Shown: positions 1 through 5,624 of the stretch, one piece after another
How positions within the stretch are numbered: the stretch's first letter is position 1
Layout of the letters: the number at the start of each line of letters is the position of its first letter
Assembly: GCA_018397055.1 (NCBI GenBank)
Contig: JAGTQS010000057.1
Location: 1-10,071, forward strand
Direction of reading: 5' to 3'
Source: Candidatus Bathyarchaeota archaeon
Lineage (GTDB): Archaea; Thermoproteota; Bathyarchaeia; Bathyarchaeales; DTEX01
DNA length: 10,071 nt
The notes under the pieces: generated by a model
The model's input: the letters and a program-made list of their open reading frames with translations, nothing else
Databases searched by the model: none
What the model was told of the DNA's origin: nothing
Made by a program: the position numbers and the translations under genes

Positions 1-251
1 ATGTAGTGGTTCGCTGTGTCAACGTCTTTTACTTCCACTATTTCACGAGGCTTACGGCGCGCAAACTTAACGAATCCTCGAACGGCTTTTTCCTTAGAAA
101 TGTCGGCAATTATAGAGATTCTGATGCCGGGTGTCCTCGATGCCTGTCCAATCGTTGAACAACCGAAGAATCCAGCGCCAATTACGCCCGCTTTGATTGG
201 TGTGCCGTTTTTTTCAAGTTCGTTAAGTCGGTGCCTCATAACCGTGCTCAT
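1..251 (-). CDS. Homoserine dehydrogenase-like NAD(P)-binding oxidoreductase, N-terminal part (runs off the window)
   Basis: Only the first 83 codons are present; the gene continues beyond base 1. The N-terminus reads MSTVMRHRLNELEKNGTPIK and is followed by GVIGAGFFG (residues 22-30). That is a Rossmann GxGxxG loop at the end of the first beta strand, with an acidic residue (D50 in IIAD) ending the second strand, as is usual for NAD-preferring enzymes. The short helical lead with 'NGTPIKAGVIGAG', then 'RTPGIRISIIAD', resembles the predicted homoserine dehydrogenase-like family that carries a C-terminal SAF domain (often misannotated as FlgA). The ATG is supported by an SD (AGGTGA on the minus strand, 260-265) eight bases upstream and a TATA-like box at 293-300. 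It lies 89 bp downstream of hypD on the same strand and has its own likely promoter, so a hydrogenase role is not implied. The exact substrate cannot be read from this fragment; a Gfo/Idh/MocA-type enzyme is the alternative. Confidence 0.72.
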   Translation of the reverse strand, partial: MSTVMRHRLNELEKNGTPIKAGVIGAGFFGCSTIGQASRTPGIRISIIADISKEKAVRGFVKFARRKPREIVEVKDVDTANHY

Positions 252-259
252 CCCAAAAT

Positions 260-300
260 TCACCTTAACAAAACGCTATAATAGCCCAAGGGGTATTTAT
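260..300 (-). promoter_or_regulatory. TATA-like box and SD for the left-edge oxidoreductase
   Basis: Read on the minus strand, ATAAATAC (293-300) lies about 26 nt before a plausible transcription start near 271. AGGTGA (260-265) is then an SD eight bases before the ATG at 251. The geometry suits an archaeal promoter with a short leader. No experimental start is known. Confidence 0.4.
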
Positions 301-340
301 CGTTAATATTTTTGGGAAAACAAGTGTTCACGTCGATTTT

Positions 341-1435
341 CTATTGACTCGTTGCCTTTGCCCATATTCTGCAGGTCCCTTCACTGCTGACCATGCATGC
401 TCCTACAGGTTTTTGCGGAGAGCATTTTTTCATGAACAACGGGCACTGTATGGGCTTAATTTTTCCAACAATTACGAGGTCACACTTGCATCCCTGCTGC
501 AAATCTGTGCCACATTCAATTTTCACGTTATACTTTACGTGGGCATCAAAATCTGCATAATTCGGAAGCAAAGTGAACTTTGATGAAAGAATCGTGCCTA
601 ACCCACGCCAGCTACCATCGATAACTTGGAAGGCTTTTTCCATCACTTTCTGGGCTTTGACGTTGCCCTCTGGCTTAACAACCCGCGAATATTCGTTTTC
701 CAGCCTCGGCTTGTTTTCAGAAAGCTGCTTCAGAATCAGGTAGACACCGAAAAGGACGTCCAGCGGCTCAAACCCAGCTACGACTGTCGGAATTCCGTAG
801 TCTTGAGGAAAAACCTTGTAAGGTTCAAGCCCAATCACGGTGCTAACGTGGCCGGGCGCAATAAAGCCGTTTAGGTTTATGTCCTTCATTTCTGCAAGAA
901 TCTTCATTGCAGGGGGGATTAAGCGGTGAGATACGAGAAAACTAAGGTTTTCAGAAGCCGCGTTCAGTATTTCTATGGCTGTCGAGGGCGCGGTGGTCTC
1001 AAAGCCTACTGCAAAGAAGACGAATTTCTTACCTTTTTCTTTTTTAGCCATGTCCACGGCGTCTTTTACGCTGTAGACGACTCTTACGTCCGCTCCTTCT
1101 GCCTTGGCATCCAGCAACGACATTCGTGAACCTGGAACGCGAAGAACATCTCCGAAACAGGTTGTGACAACGCCTTGTAGGGCTAGTTGGATGGCTTCAT
1201 CTACCTCAGAGGCGGGTATGATACAAACGGGGCAGCCTGGTCCAGCGATAACCTCAACGTTTGGTGGAAGAAGTTCTCTTAAGCCGTAATGGGTTATTGT
1301 CCACTCGTGGGTTCCGCACACGTGGCAGATTTTGACTGTGCCTTTTTTCGGCGACAGTTTACTTATTTTGTCTGCTAGTTGTCGGGCCGTGGCTGCATCT
1401 CTGAATTTCGAAGTGACCATGATATTATGTTGCAT
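341..1435 (-). CDS. hypD: Hydrogenase maturation factor HypD
   Basis: HypD is the [4Fe-4S] scaffold on which, together with HypC, the Fe(CN)2CO group of [NiFe]-hydrogenases is assembled in the cytoplasm. It accepts cyanide made by HypF and HypE. The 364 residues match the usual family length (about 370). Visible signatures are ICHVCGTHEW (C37, C40, H43), the PGCPVC motif (C68, C71), the VGFETTAPSTA core (143-153), GHVSTVIG (195-202), and a C-terminal cysteine set (C308, C316, C318, C331, C338, C347, C355) that includes the cluster ligands. The longest ORF begins at 1435, but homologues usually begin close to 'FRD', so the ATG at 1420 (MVTSKFRDA) is likely the true start. A TATA-like AATAAATATC (1441-1450) is centred about 26 nt upstream of it, suggesting a leaderless message. 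It lies beyond a 589-bp gap downstream of hypC on the same strand and is probably transcribed separately. Confidence 0.96.
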   Translation of the reverse strand: MQHNIMVTSKFRDAATARQLADKISKLSPKKGTVKICHVCGTHEWTITHYGLRELLPPNVEVIAGPGCPVCIIPASEVDEAIQLALQGVVTTCFGDVLRVPGSRMSLLDAKAEGADVRVVYSVKDAVDMAKKEKGKKFVFFAVGFETTAPSTAIEILNAASENLSFLVSHRLIPPAMKILAEMKDINLNGFIAPGHVSTVIGLEPYKVFPQDYGIPTVVAGFEPLDVLFGVYLILKQLSENKPRLENEYSRVVKPEGNVKAQKVMEKAFQVIDGSWRGLGTILSSKFTLLPNYADFDAHVKYNVKIECGTDLQQGCKCDLVIVGKIKPIQCPLFMKKCSPQKPVGACMVSSEGTCRIWAKATSQ

Positions 1436-1440
1436 TCTCC

Positions 1441-1450
1441 GATATTTATT
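1441..1450 (-). promoter_or_regulatory. TATA-like box of hypD
   Basis: AATAAATATC on the minus strand is centred about 26 nt upstream of the ATG at 1420 but only about 11 nt upstream of the ATG at 1435. This spacing favours 1420 as both transcription and translation start (leaderless). The box shares the ATAAATA core with the one before the left-edge oxidoreductase. Confidence 0.4.
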
Positions 1451-1747
1451 GTCTGCACTGTTTCCATAAAAAGGAAAACTTCAAATTTCATGTAGGTCGA
1501 TTGACTGAGACCGCATTTTTCTGAAGCCTGTTTAACGTAGCTAGAGAATTTCATTTTTATCTACGTTTTTCACCTTTTTCCAATAAAAAGTTAAAAAATT
1601 GAGCCTTTAGGCAGTAAAATGCAATAAAATTCGTTCTTTTTAGAATTTGTCTTCATTTTTTTCCTAGGCATTCGGGAAAAACGTGATTTTTAGCATCATA
1701 AACATTAGTCAAGGTTTATCTGATTACTGCTATTCGGGATAATTTGC

Positions 1748-1753
1748 AAGGTG
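1748..1753 (+). promoter_or_regulatory. SD of the acidic small gene
   Basis: AAGGTG stands six bases before the ATG at 1760. The same hexamer precedes ppcA (minus strand, 9982-9987), and AGGTGA precedes the left-edge oxidoreductase, so it matches the ribosome-binding style of its neighbours. A weak TATA-like GTTTATC near 1714-1720 could place the transcript start around 1744. Confidence 0.55.
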
Positions 1754-1759
1754 TAAAAA

Positions 1760-1909
1760 ATGTCTTTGAAGAAAGAACCATTTAAGAAGAAAGACGAAGA
1801 AGAGGAAGACGAGGAAGAAGACTGGGAAGACGAGGAAGAAGACTGGGAAGACGAGGAAGACTGGGAAGACGAGGAAGACTGGGAAGACGAAGACTCAGAC
1901 GAATGGTAG
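1760..1909 (+). CDS. Hyperacidic 49-residue protein with tandem DWEDEE repeats
   Basis: I do not recognise a family. The ORF runs from ATG at 1760 to TAG at 1907-1909 and encodes 49 residues. There is a short basic head (MSLKKEPFKKK) and then a tail made almost only of Asp, Glu and Trp. Of the 49 residues 33 are acidic and five are Lys, giving a net charge near -28. Trp recurs at 22, 29, 35, 41 and 49. The tail is a tandem repeat: DWEDEEE (21-27), DWEDEE (28-33), DWEDEE (34-39), DWEDED (40-45). At the DNA level this is an 18-bp unit (GACTGGGAAGACGAGGAA, one copy with an extra GAA). An SD AAGGTG six bases upstream supports translation. It is probably disordered and cytoplasmic, with no signal peptide. 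It lies on the opposite strand between hypC and hypD. Divalent-metal binding, a chaperone-like role or nucleic-acid mimicry are all speculation. A spurious ORF over a simple repeat remains possible. Confidence 0.6.
   Translation: MSLKKEPFKKKDEEEEDEEEDWEDEEEDWEDEEDWEDEEDWEDEDSDEW
1820..1894 (+). repeat. In-frame tandem repeat, about 18-bp unit, four copies
   Basis: The units are 1820-1840 (21 bp, one added GAA codon), 1841-1858, 1859-1876 and 1877-1894 (last copy degenerate). The two central units are identical. A repeat length that is a multiple of three keeps the frame, so copy-number change by slippage would lengthen or shorten the acidic tail without breaking the gene. Confidence 0.85.
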
Positions 1910-1981
1910 ACAACTCCAAACTCCCCAACTATTTTTGTAAAATCTTAATTACACCGGTTTATTTCTTTCATTTATTAGGTT

Positions 1982-2025
1982 AAAAACAAACAGCTGTACA
2001 TGTTCGAATTTGCCGTGTACATTTT
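1982..2025. terminator. Candidate bidirectional terminator between acidic ORF and hypC
   Basis: An inverted repeat TGTACATG (1995-2002) / CGTGTACA (2014-2021) with an 11-nt loop lies in the convergent gap and abuts the hypC stop codon. In the plus direction it has one G-U pair and is followed by TTTT. In the minus direction it has one A-C mismatch and is followed by a T-rich run (T3GT5, 1982-1990). Another T5 (1932-1936) follows the acidic gene. Archaeal termination relies mainly on T-runs, so the hairpin may be incidental. Confidence 0.4.
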
Positions 2026-2243
2026 CATTCTGCTCTTAGAATTTCATTCCAGAGACGTAAAGTTTCTTCAGCTTCTTTTTGGTCAAGAACCTGAATTGCG
2101 TAGCCAGCGTGCACCAGAACGTAGTCTCCCGCCTTTGCCTCAACCAGCATAACATTGACTTTCCGTAAGACGCCGTTGCCAAAATCAACTTCTGCTACGT
2201 TGCCATTAGTTTCCAAAACCTTCGCCGGTATTGCGAGACACAA
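2025..2243 (-). CDS. hypC: Hydrogenase maturation chaperone HypC
   Basis: HypC (HypC/HupF/HybG family) is the small chaperone that carries iron with its CN and CO ligands together with HypD and delivers it to the hydrogenase large-subunit precursor. The protein begins MCLAIPAKV, the family hallmark, with the essential Cys2 exposed after Met removal, and has the conserved VHAGYAIQVLD segment (44-54, H45). At 72 residues it is of normal length and has one OB-like beta-barrel region. The start codon is TTG at 2241-2243, fixed by the Cys2 rule and supported by GTGATC (minus strand, 2248-2253) four bases upstream, which is the distal part of the canonical SD. It follows hypF by 50 bp in the same direction, so the two are likely co-transcribed. 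Confidence 0.97.
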   Translation of the reverse strand: MCLAIPAKVLETNGNVAEVDFGNGVLRKVNVMLVEAKAGDYVLVHAGYAIQVLDQKEAEETLRLWNEILRAE

Positions 2244-2293
2244 TTCAGATCACTTGTATGAGAAACTCAATGGGCAAGATAAAATCGTTATGG

Positions 2294-4570
2294 TTAGTGT
2301 CTTTCATAACCCGCGACTACCGCTTGGCCTAGTGATGTGCCGCCGTCTCCTGGAGGAACGTCTTTGTGAACGAGCAGCCTAAGACTTGAATCTTCCACAA
2401 TTCTACGAATCTCAGAAGCGATTAACTCGTTGCACGCCACGCCGCCTGAGAACCCTATGTGTTTCACTCCTTTTTTCTGTGCCTGTTCAATCGCCAACAT
2501 GGCTAAGCCTTCAGCTAAGTATTCATGTGCTGCCCGCGCAAGATTTTTCCTCGCAGTTTTTTCTTTGTTAACAAATATTTCCTTAACTAAATAAGAAGTG
2601 TTCAGCGTTTTTCCTTCAAATAGCGGTTTAATATTCAAGGTATTTTTGCCCTTCGCTGCTAGAGACTCAAGTTTCATCGCTGGCTCTCCTTCGTAGGTGC
2701 GTTCATAACAGACGCATAGAACAGCTGCAACCGCGTCTAGGACTCTGCCGCAACTGCTTGTCCAATGCATGTTCTTTCCGCTTTTGAGCTGATTGAGGAT
2801 AATTTCAGCCTCTTTTTCTCCATATGGAAGAACTTCTCGTTGGGTCCACAACCATTTTTCTATATCAATTTCGTGACGTAAAATTCCAGCAGCCATCCGC
2901 ACAGGATAATAGGTAGCCAAGTCCCCGCCGACTAAAGGTTGCTTCTGAAGATGCGCCAGCCTTTCGAATTTCGGTTCTTGTTCGCAGTAAAGAATTTCGC
3001 CTCCCCACGCCTCTCCATCTAAGCCGTATCCGTAGCCGTCGCAGCAGACTCCAACAACCTCTTGGACGTTGTGTTCAGCCATCAAAGCCGCAATGTGCGC
3101 GTGGTGATGTTGAACCTGAACCAGCTGCCAGCCGTTTTCTTGAGCAAGTTCACGGGCAAGCATCGTTGTTGTAAACTTTGGATGCAAATCGCAGGCTATG
3201 GCCTCAGCCTTACAGTTCGTAAGACGAACGAGATGCAAGACTGACTCCTTCAAAAAGTTCTTTGTTTCAAGGTTTTCCACGTCACCTACGTGCTGGGAGA
3301 CGAACGCCTTATCGCCCAAAAGAACGCAAGCAGTGTTGTTCAGTTCACCGCCTAACCCAATTGTGCAACTTTTACTTTTGTATCTCAGAACTATCGGTGC
3401 AGGAGCGTACCCTCTTGACCTTCTTAGGAAGACTGTGTTTTTACCATGAACTCGCACAACAGAGTCGTCGCAGCGAAACGCAACCTGTCTATCATGGAAA
3501 AGAAAATAGTCCACGATTGCGCCGAGCTGCTGTAAAGCCTCTTGGTCGTCCTTAATTATGGGTTGATTAGAAGGGTTGGCGCTGGTCATAACAAAGGCAG
3601 GCTCATCCACTCGGTCGAAGAGCATATAGTGAAGCCCAGTGTAAGGTAACATCACACCAACATTATGCAAGCCTGGAGCAACAAGGTTTGAGAGAAAATA
3701 GTTTCGCGACTTTTTCAAAAGAACAATCGGCCGCATGTGCGAAGTCAACAATTCTTTCTCTGCGCTGCTTACTTCAGCAAACCTTTCTGTAGCCTCGATG
3801 CTTGGTGCCATTATCGCGAAGGGTTTCTGCCTTCTGTGCTTTGCATTTCTAAGTCGAATTAGCGGTTCATCCTTAACTGTTGAGGCTGCAACGTGGAAGC
3901 CGCCGTACCCTTTAATTGCAACAATAAAGCCTTCTGAAAGCAGTTTTCCAGCTTCACGAATCGGGTCCTTAACACCTACTGGGTCTCCGTTGTTTGCGGT
4001 TAGATAAACTTTGGGTCCGCATTTTCGGCATGCAATTGTTTGCGCGTGAAAACGTCTGTCCGTTGGGTCTGTGTACTCCTTTCTGCATGTCTCGCACATT
4101 GGAAAGCTGCGCATGGTCGTCCTTTCACGGTCGTAGGGGAGACCTTCGATAATCGTGTATCTCGGACCACAATCCGTGCAAGTTATAAAAAAATACTCGA
4201 ACCGCCTGTTCTCTGGGCTGCGAACCTCCTTAAGGCACTCATTGCATATCGCAATGTCCGGCGGAATGACGGAGCCTGAAAGCTCAGCCTCGCTTGAGCT
4301 TTGAATAATCAGGAATTTCTCGTGCTGGTTGTCTCCAGTTAGGTTTTCTGTGATAACCTCGTATATTCGTGATTGCGGGGGCTTATTTTTTTGAAGGTTT
4401 GCCAGAAAAGAATCGATGTTTTGCTTCAAGCCTTCAACCAGGATTTCTACTCCAGCGTCACCTCTGTTTCGAATATAGCCAGTTAACTGGTTCTTTTGAG
4501 CTATGCGGTAGACAAACGGTCTGAACCCCACGCCTTGAACTATGCCTTTAACCCTAATTTTGACACGCAC
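2294..4570 (-). CDS. hypF: Carbamoyltransferase HypF
   Basis: HypF makes the cyanide precursor for the [NiFe] active site. It uses carbamoyl phosphate and ATP to form carbamoyl-adenylate and transfers the carbamoyl group to the C-terminal Cys of HypE. All four domains are visible in the 758 residues, a normal length. They are: an acylphosphatase domain (1-90) with VQGVGFRPF (R17) and N35; two zinc fingers with C109/C112, C131/C134, C159/C162 and C181/C184; a YrdC-like domain (about 200-390) with KHRRQKPFAIM and TSANPSNQP; and a Kae1-like domain (about 402-758) with QHHHAHIAALMAEH (metal-binding His), CDGYGYGLDGEAWGGE and the terminal FSGGVACN and GDGGTSLGQA motifs. The start is GTG at 4568-4570; an upstream ATG at 4580 is out of frame. 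Its own promoter lies in the 78-bp gap after the protease gene. HypE, its acceptor, is not in the window. Confidence 0.98.
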   Translation of the reverse strand: MRVKIRVKGIVQGVGFRPFVYRIAQKNQLTGYIRNRGDAGVEILVEGLKQNIDSFLANLQKNKPPQSRIYEVITENLTGDNQHEKFLIIQSSSEAELSGSVIPPDIAICNECLKEVRSPENRRFEYFFITCTDCGPRYTIIEGLPYDRERTTMRSFPMCETCRKEYTDPTDRRFHAQTIACRKCGPKVYLTANNGDPVGVKDPIREAGKLLSEGFIVAIKGYGGFHVAASTVKDEPLIRLRNAKHRRQKPFAIMAPSIEATERFAEVSSAEKELLTSHMRPIVLLKKSRNYFLSNLVAPGLHNVGVMLPYTGLHYMLFDRVDEPAFVMTSANPSNQPIIKDDQEALQQLGAIVDYFLFHDRQVAFRCDDSVVRVHGKNTVFLRRSRGYAPAPIVLRYKSKSCTIGLGGELNNTACVLLGDKAFVSQHVGDVENLETKNFLKESVLHLVRLTNCKAEAIACDLHPKFTTTMLARELAQENGWQLVQVQHHHAHIAALMAEHNVQEVVGVCCDGYGYGLDGEAWGGEILYCEQEPKFERLAHLQKQPLVGGDLATYYPVRMAAGILRHEIDIEKWLWTQREVLPYGEKEAEIILNQLKSGKNMHWTSSCGRVLDAVAAVLCVCYERTYEGEPAMKLESLAAKGKNTLNIKPLFEGKTLNTSYLVKEIFVNKEKTARKNLARAAHEYLAEGLAMLAIEQAQKKGVKHIGFSGGVACNELIASEIRRIVEDSSLRLLVHKDVPPGDGGTSLGQAVVAGYERH

Positions 4571-4603
4571 AGCAAAACATCTCTTTCCTATGGAGACGCA
4601 GAT

Positions 4604-4628
4604 TAAGATTTAATCTTAGCTTATAAAC
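4604..4628 (-). promoter_or_regulatory. hypF promoter: TATA box plus adjoining palindrome (possible operator)
   Basis: GTTTATAAGC on the minus strand (4619-4628) is a good archaeal TATA box that would start transcription near 4597, leaving a leader of about 27 nt before the GTG. Immediately downstream lies a perfect palindrome with 7-bp arms, TAAGATT-T-AATCTTA (4604-4618). This spot, between TATA and start, is where archaeal repressors commonly bind. That it regulates hypF-hypC is inference. Confidence 0.45.
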
Positions 4629-4648
4629 ACAGCAACAGATGTTAATTT

Positions 4649-5203
4649 TTACTTTTTCTCTCTTACAACCTCAAGGAGTATTTCAGCAATTTCTTCAGCT
4701 GCCCTCTGAAGCTCAGGCGACAGCTTCTCGGTGTAGATTGTGTCGCGTGGCTGTATTCCAAGAAGCACTATTTTCGCCTTTATCTCTTCTGCAAGCACCC
4801 CAGCCAGTATAGATAATGGAATCATATGAGTTGAGATAGCGGAATTCAACATTTTCTCCAGAGGAAGAAGTTGAGCCTCGCCAGGTTCTGTATGCAGTTC
4901 AGCTGCATCGACGATGAGGACATGCGTAGGCCGATAAGCCTCAATTTCTGGTAAAAAATTCTCCGGCGTCGTACCACAATCAAGAACCCTTATCCACTCA
5001 GGAACCCTTCTAAACAGCCTCTTAACCACCTCAATTCCAACAGCATCATCTCCACGCATCGGGTTTCCAACCCCTAAAACTACAAGCCGCTTGCAACCTC
5101 GAATCCAACGGAACAATTGGTTCTTCAGTGACACCTTTTTGTTCAAACCCACCACGCCAAGAACACGCAACAAAAAATCATACCGTAATGATGCTTTACA
5201 CAT
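4649..5203 (-). CDS. [NiFe]-hydrogenase maturation endopeptidase, HycI/HyaD family (M52)
   Basis: This protease clips the C-terminal tail of the hydrogenase large subunit once nickel is in place, closing the active site. Core motifs are VVLGVGNPMRGDDAVG (41-56), where D53 matches the nickel-sensing Asp of HycI, then LIVDAAE (96-102, D99), and STHMIPLS (124-131, H126). LLGIQPRDT (147-155) is typical of the HycI branch that serves group 3 and 4 hydrogenases. The 184-residue frame is longer than usual because about 37 residues precede the first core strand. No good SD precedes the ATG at 5203, so the real start may be internal, for example the GTG at 5132-5134 (VSLKNQLFRW). It lies 78 bp upstream of hypF on the same strand. 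Its substrate, a large subunit, is not in the window. Confidence 0.93.
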   Translation of the reverse strand: MCKASLRYDFLLRVLGVVGLNKKVSLKNQLFRWIRGCKRLVVLGVGNPMRGDDAVGIEVVKRLFRRVPEWIRVLDCGTTPENFLPEIEAYRPTHVLIVDAAELHTEPGEAQLLPLEKMLNSAISTHMIPLSILAGVLAEEIKAKIVLLGIQPRDTIYTEKLSPELQRAAEEIAEILLEVVREKK

Positions 5204-5211
5204 CTTAAGAG

Positions 5212-5394
5212 TTACGCATCAAAAAACGCTGACTTTCCAATAATAGTAGCTTCACAGAAAAAAAATAAACCATTATCCATTGACTTCACCGTCCCACAAA
5301 GCCCAGAAACCACAAAATCCACAGCAAATACAAACAAACAACTAATACAAAAAAGAAAGTTTTCAGCACAATCGCGAAATCCACAGTTCCACAT
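5212..5394 (-). CDS. Doubtful 60-residue Cys-rich ORF with one hydrophobic segment
   Basis: The frame could start at the ATG at 5392-5394, which lies about 20 nt from the centre of the TATA box TTTATATAGG (5409-5418), as for a leaderless message. It begins MWNCGFRDCAENFLFCISC and holds a hydrophobic stretch (about residues 13-33) that could span a membrane, plus seven cysteines. The stop comes eight bases before the protease ATG. Against it, the DNA is simply T-rich on this strand, which produces Phe/Cys/Val-rich frames by chance, and no family is recognised. The alternative is an untranslated leader for the hydrogenase genes. Confidence 0.2.
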   Translation of the reverse strand: MWNCGFRDCAENFLFCISCLFVFAVDFVVSGLCGTVKSMDNGLFFFCEATIIGKSAFFDA

Positions 5395-5408
5395 TGTTTT
5401 CACAGAGC

Positions 5409-5418
5409 CTATATAAAG
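5409..5418 (-). promoter_or_regulatory. Leftward TATA box
   Basis: TTTATATAGG on the minus strand closely matches the archaeal consensus and is preceded by a T-run. It would start transcription near 5390, about 190 nt before the protease ATG. It therefore implies either a long leader or a small upstream gene. Confidence 0.4.
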
Positions 5419-5485
5419 AAAAAAAATTTCTAGGTGCACGGAACAACCACGAAACAGGGCGGATGGTCAAGAAAGCTGATCTGAC

Positions 5486-5567
5486 TATATATACCCCTCC
5501 CCCCTCAACAACTTGCACAGAACAAAAAATTTTCCAGAAAATATTATGGCCTTAAAAAATTTAAGCC
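5486..5567 (+). promoter_or_regulatory. Rightward TATA box, C-tract and leader hairpin upstream of the URO-D-like gene
   Basis: TATATATA (5486-5493) is followed directly by CCCCTCCCCCCTC and would place a start near 5516, giving a leader of roughly 110 nt. Inside that leader, GGCCTTAAA (5548-5556) and TTTAAGCC (5560-5567) can pair as a stem with one bulged C and a three-base loop. Alternatively the AT-rich CTTAAAAAATTT (5551-5562) is itself a TATA-like box giving a leader of about 40 nt. Which promoter is used cannot be decided by eye. Confidence 0.35.
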
Positions 5568-5624
5568 AATAATCGTAAATATCCAGCTAATAAATGTTTA
5601 GTAAAAATAACCTGGTCAAAGCCT

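Larger units (their letters stand above)
1436..1759. other. AT-rich divergent intergenic region between hypD and the acidic small gene
   Basis: This 324-bp stretch separates hypD (leftward) from the acidic small ORF (rightward) and has no convincing coding frame of its own. It holds the hypD TATA-like box at the left end. A 7-bp inverted repeat (AACGTAG 1534-1540 / CTACGTT 1561-1567, 20-nt loop) runs into T-tracts in the plus direction. There is also a near-identical tandem decamer (GCAGTAAAAT/GCAATAAAAT, 1611-1630) and two copies of ATTCGGGA (1670-1677, 1732-1739). Short T-runs are frequent. A small RNA or regulator sites are possible, but no family could be recognised. Confidence 0.4.
5204..5624. 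other. Divergent promoter region between the protease gene and the URO-D-like gene
   Basis: This 421-bp region has a marked strand asymmetry: the plus strand is A/C-rich and the minus strand T/G-rich, especially at 5260-5360. Two strong TATA-like boxes stand back to back: TTTATATAGG read leftward (5409-5418) and TATATATA (5486-5493), best read rightward. A cytosine-rich tract follows at 5494-5506, and a hairpin at 5548-5567. One T-rich leftward frame (5212-5394) is listed separately as doubtful. No tRNA, box C/D pair or known riboswitch could be recognised. Confidence 0.5.

Noticed and set aside
16..306. Plus-strand 96-codon frame at the left edge
   Set aside because: The minus strand encodes a Rossmann GxGxxG protein with SD and TATA here, so the plus frame is its shadow.
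1820..1894. CRISPR or satellite interpretation of the tandem repeat
   Set aside because: There are no spacers, the unit is 18 bp, and it sits in frame within a small gene with an SD.
1995..2021. Repressor operator built on TGTACA repeats
   Set aside because: It lies at the 3' ends of two convergent genes rather than at a promoter, so a terminator or mRNA-end structure is more likely.
5494..5506. G-quadruplex on the minus strand of the C-tract
   Set aside because: Only two G-runs are present within the tract, too few for an intramolecular quadruplex.
5463..5555. 30-codon plus-strand frame beginning ATGGTCAAGAAAGC
   Set aside because: It runs through the TATATATA promoter and the C-tract, has no convincing SD and resembles nothing known.
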